From contig JAPLQY010000018.1 in assembly GCA_026399475.1 (NCBI GenBank), positions 1 through 33,671 of the forward strand: a stretch of DNA of 33,671 nt. The letters run 5' to 3'. Origin of the DNA: Rhodocyclales bacterium (GTDB lineage Bacteria > Pseudomonadota > Gammaproteobacteria > Burkholderiales > Rhodocyclaceae). Under the pieces are notes generated by a model that saw only the letters and a list, made by a program, of their open reading frames with translations, made no database searches and had not been told where the DNA came from. A program made the translations under genes and the position numbers. This document shows positions 16,022 to 23,064 of the stretch, piece by piece (position 1 is the first letter of the stretch; each line of letters begins with the position of its first letter).

Positions 16022-16046
16022 CTTTGTAAGGTTTTCTCTTACAAAG
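16022..16046. promoter_or_regulatory. Perfect 9-bp inverted repeat in the flhDC leader
   Basis: CTTTGTAAG (16022-16030) and CTTACAAAG (16038-16046) flank a 7-nt spacer and match perfectly. A third half-site CTTACAA recurs near 16061. It could be a regulator-binding palindrome just downstream of the TATAAT at 16000, or a hairpin in the mRNA leader. It has no T tract, so it is unlikely to be a terminator. Confidence 0.65.
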
Positions 16047-16177
16047 CTGCTCTATCTAATTCTTACAACAGAATGGTTTTTCCATTGATTTCTTTCTTGT
16101 CATGTCCCGTGGGACCATGTATCTGCCGTGATTCGGACTCCAATTCGGGCCTGACCGGCGCTCACAAGGAGTGCATT

Positions 16178-16495
16178 ATGAAATCGACCGACACCTACAA
16201 CGACATAAAGGAAGTCAATCTCTCCTATCTGATGCTGGCGCAGAACATGGTTCGTTCCGATCGCGAAGGGGCCATTTTTCGTCTTGGTATCAGTGAAGAG
16301 ATTGCAGATGTACTTGGGCGCCTCACGCCAGGCCAGGTGCTGAAAATGGCCAGTTCGGACATGCTGCTGTGCAACTTCCGCTTCGACGACACCCTGTTGC
16401 TTGACCTTCTCGCCAATCACGAACGCGATCGCGGCGTCGGGCATCTGCATGCGGCGATTCTCGCTGCCGGCAGGCCGGTCGCCACGATGGCCTGA
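16178..16495 (+). CDS. flhD: Flagellar transcriptional regulator FlhD
   Basis: This is a 105-residue subunit of the FlhD4C2 activator of class II flagellar genes. The start ATG 16178 is fixed by AGGAG at 16167-16171. The frame is open upstream to 16073, but that part has no ribosome-binding site. Typical FlhD segments are DIKEVNLSYLMLAQNMVRSDR, AIFRLGISEEIADVLGRLTP, LKMASSDMLLCNFRFDD and the C-terminal LLDLLANHERDRG. flhC starts 44 nt after its stop. Expression is probably controlled through the long leader upstream. Confidence 0.95.
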   Translation: MKSTDTYNDIKEVNLSYLMLAQNMVRSDREGAIFRLGISEEIADVLGRLTPGQVLKMASSDMLLCNFRFDDTLLLDLLANHERDRGVGHLHAAILAAGRPVATMA

Positions 16496-16539
16496 GGAAG
16501 CTGCCATTCAACGTCAAGCGCCAAGCTGCGGAGGCTCAC

Positions 16540-17094
16540 ATGCGTAACAAGTCTGTCATCATAGAAGCGAAGGATATTGGTCTGGCGATCGAGTTGATCG
16601 AACTCGGCGCCCGTCTGCAACTGCTGGAGGCGGAAACCAATCTTTCGCGCGAGCGGCTGCTCAAGCTGTACAAGGAAGTCCGGCACGAGTCGCCGCCCAA
16701 GGGCATGCTGCCGTTCTCCACCGACTGGTTCATGACCTGGCAGCCGAACATCCATGCCTCGCTGTTCATGGCCTACTACCGCTTTCTCAAATCGCATACG
16801 CAGTTGAGGGGGCTGGAGTTGATCATCAAGTCGTATCGGATGTACCTGGACCAGATCAAACGCGGCGGACTGGATACCGTCCTGTCGCTGACGCGGGCGT
16901 GGACCATGGTGCGTTTTTTCGATGCCAGCATGCTGCAAATGGCCACCTGTCGCGAATGCGGTGGTGAATTTGTAGCCCACGCTTACGATCCTACCCGTGG
17001 CTACGTTTGCGGCCTGTGCCACATGCCGGCCCGCGCCGGCAAGACGCGGCGTGCTGCCGAAGCGGCAGCGAGCGCAGCTATTGCCGCCGCTTGA
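16540..17094 (+). CDS. flhC: Flagellar transcriptional regulator FlhC
   Basis: This is a 184-residue partner of FlhD. GGAGG lies just upstream of ATG 16540. Family features are AIELIELGARLQLLEAETNLSRERL, VRHESPPKGMLPFSTDWF and a C-terminal zinc site made of four cysteines, Cys137, Cys140, Cys157 and Cys160 (CREC and CGLC), which is needed for DNA binding. The Ala-rich tail after residue 170 is longer than in some relatives. It ends 47 nt before a strong hairpin terminator, so flhD-flhC form a closed operon without motAB or cheA next to them. Confidence 0.95.
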   Translation: MRNKSVIIEAKDIGLAIELIELGARLQLLEAETNLSRERLLKLYKEVRHESPPKGMLPFSTDWFMTWQPNIHASLFMAYYRFLKSHTQLRGLELIIKSYRMYLDQIKRGGLDTVLSLTRAWTMVRFFDASMLQMATCRECGGEFVAHAYDPTRGYVCGLCHMPARAGKTRRAAEAAASAAIAAA

Positions 17095-17141
17095 CACCTG
17101 CACTCTGATCGCCAGGCAGTAGCCCCCGGCAGTAGTCACGA

Positions 17142-17179
17142 CGCGCCCCTCCGGCAAGCCGGACGGGGCGCGTTTGTTT
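17142..17179 (+). terminator. Rho-independent terminator after flhDC
   Basis: CGCGCCCC-TCCGGC (17142-17155), loop AA, GCCGGA (17158-17163), one bulged C, GGGGCGCG (17165-17172), then TTTGTTT. This 14-bp GC-rich stem followed by a T-rich run ends the flhDC transcript. Confidence 0.85.
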
Positions 17180-17269
17180 GGCGTCTACCCACGTGCGACT
17201 TCGGTTCGCGTGACGCGAGTCCCGACTGTCGATTCCAGCTTTGGCATGAAGCCCGCTGCAGGGAGCGCG

Positions 17270-17314
17270 AGCCTTCCACTGAAGCTCCATTTTTCATTGT
17301 GCAGAGCCTCCGAT
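17270..17314 (+). repeat. Short repeated element, copy B (upstream of rdgC)
   Basis: AGCCTTCCACTGAAGCT followed by CCATTTTTCAT and CTCCGAT matches the blocks of copy A at 15906-15944 in the same order. Each copy lies in the control region of a plus-strand gene (flhD and rdgC). It may be a shared regulatory element or a decayed intergenic repeat. Confidence 0.4.
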
Positions 17315-17397
17315 TGCCGATGTGATTACAATTCATGCAGTTTCGCCGTGGAGCGAAACCGACATTTCCATTTTTGGACAGGTAGAGCCTTCTTCCT

Positions 17398-18297
17398 ATG
17401 TGGTTCCGTAATCTCCAGATTTTCCGGCTCACTTCTGACTGGGCCTATGACACTGACTCTCTTGCGGATGCCCTGCGCAAAGGGCTTTTCCAGGGGTGTG
17501 GCGCGACTGATCGCGTAGCGCGCGGTTGGGTACCGCCGCGCGGCGAAGCGGGTGAATTGGTTTTCAGCGTGCAGCACCAGCAACTGATTGCATTGGGCGT
17601 CGAGCAGAAATTGCTGCCGGCCTCCGTGGTGCGCCAGTATGCCCAGGCAAAACTGGTCGAAATCGCGGCGGCCCAAGGCTACAAGCCGGGGCGCAAGCAG
17701 ACGCGCGAAGTGATCGATCAGCTTGAGGTCGAGTTGCTGCCGCGTGCATTCGTCAAACGGGGCCTTACCTACGTCTGGATCGACCCGGTCAATCGCTGGT
17801 TGCTGGTGGACGCGTCATCGAGCACTCGCGCCGATGAAGTGATGGAGCATCTCAAGCTGTCCCTCGGCGAATTGCCCGTCACGCTGATCAAGACGCAACT
17901 GGCGCCTGCAACCGCCATGACGCAGTGGCTGGCGGCAGGCGTTGCCCCCGGCAGTTTTACCATTGACCGCGATTGCGAACTGCGCGCCGCGGTCGAAGAG
18001 CGTGCCGCCGTGCGCTACGTCCGTCACAGCCTGGACAGCGACGAGGTGCGAGCTCACATTGCCGGCGGCAAGTCGGCCACCCGCCTGGCGCTGACCTGGA
18101 ACGATCGCGTTTCGTTCGTGCTGACCGAACAATTGCAAATCAAGCGGCTGGTGTTTCTTGATCTGCTGAAGGAGGACGCCGAGCGCCAGGCCGAGAACGC
18201 GGATGATCTGTTTGCCGCCAACTTCACGTTGATGTGTGGAGAACTGGCGCAACTGCTGGGTCATCTGCTTGAAGTGCTGGGCGGCGAGGGCGAATAA
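17398..18297 (+). CDS. rdgC: Recombination-associated protein RdgC
   Basis: This is a 299-residue protein, close to the E. coli length of 303. RdgC forms a ring dimer on DNA and limits RecA loading. Recognisable segments are MWFRNLQIFRL, GWVPPRGEAGELVF, LLPASVVRQ, LLPRAFVKRGLTYVWIDP, ATRLALTWNDRVSFVLTEQL and NFTLMCGELAQLLGHLLEVLGGE. ATG 17398 matches the family N-terminus but has only a weak upstream AGG. The stop is one base before the next ATG, so it is coupled to the M48 peptidase gene downstream. Confidence 0.95.
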   Translation: MWFRNLQIFRLTSDWAYDTDSLADALRKGLFQGCGATDRVARGWVPPRGEAGELVFSVQHQQLIALGVEQKLLPASVVRQYAQAKLVEIAAAQGYKPGRKQTREVIDQLEVELLPRAFVKRGLTYVWIDPVNRWLLVDASSSTRADEVMEHLKLSLGELPVTLIKTQLAPATAMTQWLAAGVAPGSFTIDRDCELRAAVEERAAVRYVRHSLDSDEVRAHIAGGKSATRLALTWNDRVSFVLTEQLQIKRLVFLDLLKEDAERQAENADDLFAANFTLMCGELAQLLGHLLEVLGGEGE

Positions 18298-18298
18298 G

Positions 18299-19102
18299 AT
18301 GCGGCGCGCGCTTATCGCTCTGGCGCTGCTGGTGTTCGGTCTGCCGGCGCTGGCGGACGGCGTCGATGTCGGCAAGCCTTCAAGCGTGCGCAATCTGGTT
18401 CCGGCCGGTGCGGTCGAGAAGCAGGCGGCGCAGGAATACGAACAACTCAAACGCCAGGCCGCCACCAGGCGCGCACTTGGACCGGACGATCATCCACAGG
18501 TAAAGCGGCTGCGCGCCATAGCGGCACGCATGATTCCCTTCGTGGACCGCTTCAACCCGCGTGCCCGCCAGTGGCAATGGGAAGTCAACCTGATCGGCTC
18601 GAAGCAGATCAATGCCTTCTGCATGCCAGGCGGCAAGATCGCTTTCTATACCGGGATTCTCGACACGCTCAAGCTGACGGATGATGAGGCGGCGATGGTG
18701 ATGGGCCACGAGATCGCCCATGCATTGCGCGAGCACGCCCGTGAGCGCATGGCGAAGACCCAGATTACGCAGTTGGGTGCCAATCTGCTGGGCGAACTGG
18801 TAGGCGGTGGTCGTTATGCCGGCGCCTTCCAGATGGGCGGCAATCTGCTGTCGCTCAAGTTTTCCCGCGATGATGAAGCGGAAGCCGACGTGGTCGGGCT
18901 GGACCTCGCCGCCCGAGCCGGTTTCGACCCGCGCGCCGGGGTCAGCCTGTGGCAGAAGATGGCAGCCGCCAACAGCAAGGCACCGCTTGAATTTCTTTCA
19001 ACCCATCCGGCGGGCGATCATCGCATCAAGGAAATAGAAAAGCATCTGCCCGAAGTGATGCCGCTCTACGAAACGGCGCACAAGGCACGCCGACCGGAGT
19101 GA
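18299..19102 (+). CDS. Periplasmic M48 family metallopeptidase
   Basis: This is a 267-residue zinc protease starting one base after the rdgC stop, with a signal peptide (MRRALIALALLVFGLPALADG). The zinc site is GHEIAHALREH with His137, Glu138 and His141, and the third ligand lies in DDEAEADVVGLDLA. VNLIGSKQINAFCMPGGKIAFYTGIL is the substrate-cleft strand seen in YcaL/LoiP/BepA-like peptidases. It has no TPR region, unlike the second M48 protein at 23065, and no lipobox, so it is probably soluble in the periplasm. A role in envelope quality control follows from the family. Confidence 0.88.
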   Translation: MRRALIALALLVFGLPALADGVDVGKPSSVRNLVPAGAVEKQAAQEYEQLKRQAATRRALGPDDHPQVKRLRAIAARMIPFVDRFNPRARQWQWEVNLIGSKQINAFCMPGGKIAFYTGILDTLKLTDDEAAMVMGHEIAHALREHARERMAKTQITQLGANLLGELVGGGRYAGAFQMGGNLLSLKFSRDDEAEADVVGLDLAARAGFDPRAGVSLWQKMAAANSKAPLEFLSTHPAGDHRIKEIEKHLPEVMPLYETAHKARRPE

Positions 19103-19120
19103 TGCGTCTGCAGGGGATAG

Positions 19121-19143
19121 CGTCCCCGGCGGTATCGGGGACG
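19121..19143. terminator. Hairpin between convergent M48 and fliT genes
   Basis: CGTCCCCG (19121-19128) and CGGGGACG (19136-19143) form a perfect 8-bp stem with a 7-nt loop between two convergent genes. No clear T run follows on either strand, so it may only assist termination. Confidence 0.5.
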
Positions 19144-19190
19144 TGAAGCGCTACCTTTTGGGACGGAGTCGACTGCGCATCGTGGCGGGA

Positions 19191-19544
19191 TTACGTGCCG
19201 ACGCTGCCGGGAGAAACCCTGCCGATGTCGGCCGCATAGGCCTTCAGGATGTCGCGACGACGCGTGCTGTCGCCGAGGAACTGGCACAAATGCTCCATCC
19301 AGGGTTCAGTATGGCGGCGCACTTCGGCATCGTCTTCGAGGATGCGCCGGATCAGGCTGTGCTTGTGCGTCGGCTCCGTGGCCAGTGCGCAAGCTTCTTC
19401 CGCCGTCGCTCTCAAGGCATTGCGCAGACTGTCGATACCGCGTTCGAGTTCGATCAGGTCGTCCCAGTCGCCAGCGCGCGCTGCTGCGACCATGCGTGAC
19501 GACAGACGAAGCACTTCTTCGTAGAGTTCAATTTGTGAAGGCAT
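19191..19544 (-). CDS. fliT: FliT-like flagellar export chaperone/regulator
   Basis: This is a 117-residue, highly helical protein. The start MPSQIELYEEVLRL at 19544 has AGGA 8 nt upstream; two earlier in-frame ATGs are less well placed. Its pattern matches FliT: an N-terminal amphipathic helix, then MVAAARAGDWDDLIELERG, SLIRRILEDDAEVRRHTEPWMEHL and a C-terminal LKAYAADIG. FliT is the chaperone of the filament cap FliD and, in Salmonella, binds FlhC to restrain FlhDC. Here it is not in a fliDST operon but stands alone 2.1 kb from flhC. Sequence similarity in this family is low, so the call is made from pattern and context. Confidence 0.7.
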   Translation of the reverse strand: MPSQIELYEEVLRLSSRMVAAARAGDWDDLIELERGIDSLRNALRATAEEACALATEPTHKHSLIRRILEDDAEVRRHTEPWMEHLCQFLGDSTRRRDILKAYAADIGRVSPGSVGT

Positions 19545-19664
19545 CCAGCGCATCCTAGCCATCCTGCGGCGGGCATGTTGCGGCAAGCTGCGGCAGGATC
19601 ATTGGCCAATTCCTTCAGGGCCTTCCTGATCCCCCGAAAAACCTCTATTGCCTCAACCTCGGGA

Positions 19665-20888
19665 TCAGCCGGCCGTGGCCAGTCGCCGCGTTTCGAGGCT
19701 GCGTTCATCGATTGGCAGGTGGCAAAGCGCCGCGACAATCCCGAGCAGGATGCAGATGCCCCAGATCGTGTTGTAGGACCCGGTGGCGTCGAACAGCTTA
19801 CCGCCGAGCCAGACGCCAAGGAAGCTGCCGACCTGGTGGCTGAAAAACACCAGCCCGGACAACATGCCGAGATAACGCACGCCGAACACCTGGGCGACAA
19901 TAGCATTGGTCAGGGGCACCGTGGACAGCCACAACAGCCCCATGGTCGCGGCGAACAGGTAAGCGCTGGCGGGCGTCAGGGGCGCCCAGAGAAACAGGCC
20001 AATGGCCACGCTGCGAATGGCATAAATGGCGGACAGCAACAGGCGCTTGGGCAGGCGATTGCCGAGTTGGCCGGCGCTGTAGCTGCCGAATACGTTGAAC
20101 AGGCCGATCAGGGCCAGGCAGGTCATGCCGACCTCGGGGCCGAGTCCCTTGTCGAGCAGGTAGGTGGGGAAATGCACGCCAATGAACACGACCTGGAAGC
20201 CGCAGACGAAATAGCCGAGGTTCAGCAGCAGGTAGCCCTTTTCGCCCATGGCTTCGCTCAAGGCTTCGCGCCCGGTCTGGCCCTTGCTCGCCGCTGCGGC
20301 CACCAGCCCCTGGGTCAGCGCGGCGCCCAGCGGAATGATCAGCAGCGCGCCGGCGGCAAACACCAGCAGCGTGCCGAACCAGCCCAGGCCGCCGATCAGG
20401 CCCGATGCCACCGGAATCATCAGGAACTGGCCGAAGGAACCCGCCGCCGCAACGACCCCCATCGCCCAGCCGCGCCTTGCCGCCGGCACCAGATTGCCCA
20501 GCGCGGCGAACACCACGCTGTAGGTGCAGCCGCTTTGCGCGGCGCCGATCATCAGGCCGGCCGTTGCCGCCAGGCCGGTACCCGTGCTGGCGTAAGCCAT
20601 GCCCATCAAGCCGAACGCATAAAGCACGCTGGCGCCCCACAGTACGCGGCGCGCGCCAAAGCGGTCTGCCAGAAAGCCGGCAAAGGGTTGCGTTGCTCCC
20701 CACAACAGGTTTTGCAGCGCAAGGGCGAAGGAAAATACTTCGCGGCTCCACTGGTGCTCCATGCTCATCGGCGTCAGGAACAGGCCGAAAGTGTGGCGTA
20801 TGCCCATCGCGACGCAGACGATCAGCGCCGCATAGGCGAGGACGCTGGCGAGCGAGCGTTGCGGCAGCGGGGTAGGTGCATTCATCAT
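19665..20888 (-). CDS. Major facilitator superfamily transporter
   Basis: This is about 407 residues with 12 predicted membrane segments. The start is MMNAPTPLPQRS at 20888; the second ATG at 20885 is equally possible, and the longer frame upstream overlaps greB and is not coding. Family features are LFLTPMSMEHQWSREVFSFALALQNLLWG, the A-loop FLADRFGARRVLWG, and NRLPKRLLL after TM7. The best-fitting relatives are oxalate/formate antiporter-like and monocarboxylate-type MFS proteins. The substrate cannot be read from the sequence. It diverges from greB with 43 nt between the two starts. Confidence 0.88.
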   Translation of the reverse strand: MMNAPTPLPQRSLASVLAYAALIVCVAMGIRHTFGLFLTPMSMEHQWSREVFSFALALQNLLWGATQPFAGFLADRFGARRVLWGASVLYAFGLMGMAYASTGTGLAATAGLMIGAAQSGCTYSVVFAALGNLVPAARRGWAMGVVAAAGSFGQFLMIPVASGLIGGLGWFGTLLVFAAGALLIIPLGAALTQGLVAAAASKGQTGREALSEAMGEKGYLLLNLGYFVCGFQVVFIGVHFPTYLLDKGLGPEVGMTCLALIGLFNVFGSYSAGQLGNRLPKRLLLSAIYAIRSVAIGLFLWAPLTPASAYLFAATMGLLWLSTVPLTNAIVAQVFGVRYLGMLSGLVFFSHQVGSFLGVWLGGKLFDATGSYNTIWGICILLGIVAALCHLPIDERSLETRRLATAG

Positions 20889-20931
20889 GGGTTGAATGCT
20901 AGCATCTTCTTTTGCTTGTGATTTCCACGAA

Positions 20932-21477
20932 ATGAACAAGGCCTTTGTCAAGGAATCGGACGACGCTGACGAGGACGAAGCGCCCGAGTCCGCCCTTCCG
21001 GACGGCACCAAAAACTACATGACGGTGCGCGGTCACGCGCAGATTCGTGCGGAATTCGAACATCTGGTCAAGGTCGAGCGTCCCGCCATGGTGCACGTAG
21101 TGTCATGGGCAGCGGGCAATGGCGACCGTTCGGAAAACGGCGACTACATCTACGGCAAGAAGCGGCTGCGCGAAATCGACCGGCGCATCCGTTTTCTGGG
21201 CAAGCGTCTGGAGTCCGCCGTGATTGTCGATCCGGCAGAGCAGAGGAACTGCGAGCAGGTCTTTTTTGCTGCCACCGTGACTGTCTGCGATGCGGCGGGC
21301 GAGGAAGCGACCTACCAGATCGTCGGCATTGACGAGGCCAATGCGCTGGAAGGTCGCATCAGCTGGATTTCACCGCTGGCGCGTGCCCTGCTCAAGGCGC
21401 GCGAAGGCGACACGGTGCGCTTCGACAGCCCCGGCGGGCTGCGCGAAATCGATATCATCGAGATTCGCTACGAGTGA
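20932..21477 (+). CDS. greB: Transcription elongation factor GreB
   Basis: This is a 181-residue protein starting MNKAFVKESDD at ATG 20932. It rescues backtracked RNA polymerase by stimulating transcript cleavage. The N-terminal coiled coil carries GDRSENGDYIYGKKRLREIDRR; the acidic residues of GDRSENGDY form the tip that enters the secondary channel. The C-terminal FKBP-like domain includes YQIVGIDEANALEGRISWISPLARALL, and the basic KKRLREIDRRIRFLGKRLE pattern favours GreB over GreA. An acidic N-terminal extension (DDADEDEAPES) makes it longer than the E. coli protein (158). It converges with ctaA, with one base between the stops. Confidence 0.94.
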   Translation: MNKAFVKESDDADEDEAPESALPDGTKNYMTVRGHAQIRAEFEHLVKVERPAMVHVVSWAAGNGDRSENGDYIYGKKRLREIDRRIRFLGKRLESAVIVDPAEQRNCEQVFFAATVTVCDAAGEEATYQIVGIDEANALEGRISWISPLARALLKAREGDTVRFDSPGGLREIDIIEIRYE

Positions 21478-21478
21478 A

Positions 21479-22507
21479 TCAGGCGCGCCTTATCGCGTGA
21501 TTGGCCCAGATCAGAAGCCCGAACAGCACCATCGCCCCGGCCTGATGCGCGGCGCCCAGCGCCACCGGAACCTGCAGCAGCAGCGTGGCGATGCCGAGGC
21601 TCACTTGCACCGCCAGCCAGAGCGTCAGCACTGCGGCGGCGGGCCGCGCAGTTGTTGTTTCGCTCCACATACGCCATGAGAACCACGGGATCAGGCCCAT
21701 CAAGGCCCACGCGATCATGCGGTGGTCGAACTGCACGGTCGCCATGTTGGTGAAGAAGTTAAGCCACAGCGGTTCGACCATGAAAATTTCGGGCGGAATG
21801 AAATCCCCGTTCATCAGCGGAAAGGTGTTGTAGGCCAGTCCGGCATGGATGCCGGCGACCAATGCACCGGACAGCACCATGATGAAAACCAGCGCCACCA
21901 GCCAGTTGCCGAGGCGTCGCGTGAAAGCCGCCTCTTGCCGACCGGCGATTTCGGTACTCCGTGGCTGCAACAGGCCCAGACCGGTCCAGCCCATCAGGCC
22001 GAAGATCAGGAAGGCCAGTCCCAGATGCGCCGCCAGCCGGTATTGCGATACGCGGGGATCATCCACCAGTCCGCTCTTCACCATGTACCAGCCCATGGCG
22101 CCCTGCAGGCCGCCGAGGATGAAGAAGCCGAACACCTTGGCCGCCAGTGCGCCGCGCAGTTTTCCGCGAATGAGAAACCACACATAGGGAACAAAAAATA
22201 CCACTCCGATGCTCCGGCCGATCAGGCGGTGTGCCCATTCCCACCAGAAGATGAACTGGAAACCATCCAGTGTCATGTCGTGATTGCGCTGAATGAACTC
22301 CGGCGTCTGTTGATACTTGGCAAAGAGTTCGAGCCAGTCGGCGTGGGATAGCGGCGGCAGGGCGCCGATCAAGGGCTTCCATTCGACGATGGAAAGCCCG
22401 GAGTGCGTCAGGCGTGTCACGCCGCCGACCACCATTGTCAGGAAAACCATGGCGCAGCAGGCGTACAGCCACCATGCCACGGCGCGTTGCGAGTTATTTG
22501 TGTTCAT
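21479..22507 (-). CDS. ctaA: Heme A synthase (CtaA/COX15 family)
   Basis: This is a 342-residue membrane protein with eight predicted helices. It oxidises the methyl group of heme O to make heme A for aa3-type cytochrome oxidases. Hallmarks are [35 protein letters not shown] (heme-ligand His), [49 protein letters not shown] and a last His in [15 protein letters not shown]. It starts MNTNNSQRA at 22507. The ATG overlaps the moaC stop by 4 nt (ATGA), so translation is coupled. Other oxidase genes (ctaB, coxABC) are not adjacent. Confidence 0.95.
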   Translation of the reverse strand: MNTNNSQRAVAWWLYACCAMVFLTMVVGGVTRLTHSGLSIVEWKPLIGALPPLSHADWLELFAKYQQTPEFIQRNHDMTLDGFQFIFWWEWAHRLIGRSIGVVFFVPYVWFLIRGKLRGALAAKVFGFFILGGLQGAMGWYMVKSGLVDDPRVSQYRLAAHLGLAFLIFGLMGWTGLGLLQPRSTEIAGRQEAAFTRRLGNWLVALVFIMVLSGALVAGIHAGLAYNTFPLMNGDFIPPEIFMVEPLWLNFFTNMATVQFDHRMIAWALMGLIPWFSWRMWSETTTARPAAAVLTLWLAVQVSLGIATLLLQVPVALGAAHQAGAMVLFGLLIWANHAIRRA

Positions 22508-23016
22508 TTGCGGTCCGCATCTGCCAGCCAATGTTCGGATTTGCCGCCGAGCTTTTCCAGCAGGCGGATGTCTTCGATGATCATGCCGCGATCGGCAGCC
22601 TTGCACATGTCATAGATGGTCAGCAGGCCGACGGAAACCGCGGTCAGCGCTTCCATTTCAACGCCGGTGCGGCCAACGGTTTCCGCCGTGACTTCGATCG
22701 TCACGCGATGACGGCGGGCGTCGAGCGTGAGTTCGGCTGAAACGCGGGTGAGTGCCAGCGGATGGCACAGCGGGATCAGATCGGATGTGCGCTTGCTTGC
22801 CTGAATCGCCGCAATGCGTGCGATACCCAGCACGTCGCCCTTTTTCGCTGAGCCGCTCTGGATCAGGGCGAAGGTGGCGGGCGCCATGCGGATGTGGCCG
22901 CGCGCCCGTGCCACGCGGCTGGTTTCCGCCTTGGCGCCCACATCGACCATGTGCGCCTGGCCGGCGGCATCGAAGTGCGTCAGCGGCGCATCGGGTGGTT
23001 TAGGGGATGGGTTCAT
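22504..23016 (-). CDS. moaC: Cyclic pyranopterin monophosphate synthase MoaC
   Basis: This is a 170-residue enzyme of molybdenum cofactor synthesis that makes cyclic pyranopterin monophosphate. It starts [16 protein letters not shown] at 23016. The frame stays open upstream, but that stretch is antisense of the divergent bepA gene. Conserved motifs are [66 protein letters not shown] and the catalytic Lys region CKAADRGM. Its stop overlaps the ctaA start by 4 nt. The pairing of a molybdopterin gene with heme A synthesis looks like transcriptional convenience rather than pathway logic. Confidence 0.95.
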   Translation of the reverse strand: MNPSPKPPDAPLTHFDAAGQAHMVDVGAKAETSRVARARGHIRMAPATFALIQSGSAKKGDVLGIARIAAIQASKRTSDLIPLCHPLALTRVSAELTLDARRHRVTIEVTAETVGRTGVEMEALTAVSVGLLTIYDMCKAADRGMIIEDIRLLEKLGGKSEHWLADADRK

Positions 23017-23048
23017 GAAATACGCTGTCACAACTCGTTTTTGCGAAG

Positions 23049-23063
23049 CCGCTATCATAGCGG
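23049..23063. promoter_or_regulatory. 15-bp palindrome just upstream of the bepA start
   Basis: CCGCTAT-C-ATAGCGG is a perfect palindrome centred on C23056, ending one base before ATG 23065, in the 48-bp space between divergent moaC and bepA. It overlaps the position where a ribosome-binding site should be and contains a TATCAT that could be a -10 box. It may be an operator or an mRNA hairpin limiting initiation. Confidence 0.5.
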
Positions 23064-23064
23064 T

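Larger units (their letters stand above)
15820..16177 (+). promoter_or_regulatory. Long AT-rich flhDC leader/promoter region
   Basis: This 358-nt stretch has no supportable gene. It is the divergent control region between the Nudix gene and flhD. From about 15980 to 16080 it is strikingly AT-rich for this genome. A TATAAT lies at 16000-16005, without a good -35. It contains the 9-bp inverted repeat described separately and a TTCTTACAA half-site near 16060. flhDC is the classical target of many regulators, so a long leader with operator sites is expected. Confidence 0.55.
17095..17397. other. Gene-free interval between flhC and rdgC
   Basis: This stretch is 303 nt. It holds the flhDC terminator (17142-17179) and repeat copy B (17270-17314), then an AT-richer part before rdgC that presumably carries the rdgC promoter. 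No convincing -35/-10 pair is seen, and no small reading frame with a ribosome-binding site was found. Confidence 0.5.

Noticed and set aside
16073..16177. Upstream extension of flhD
   Set aside because: The first 35 codons have no ribosome-binding site and do not match FlhD; AGGAG before ATG 16178 and the family length decide the start.
19545..19664. Helical-looking peptide (PEVEAIEVFRGIRKAL) on the minus strand between the MFS gene and fliT
   Set aside because: No start codon with a ribosome-binding site belongs to it; the frame opens inside the MFS gene and runs on into fliT out of phase. It could be a remnant, but this is not supported.
19575..20921. 448-codon plus-strand frame opposite the MFS gene
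   Set aside because: It is Gln/Ala/His-rich with no domain, while the minus strand encodes a normal 12-helix transporter.
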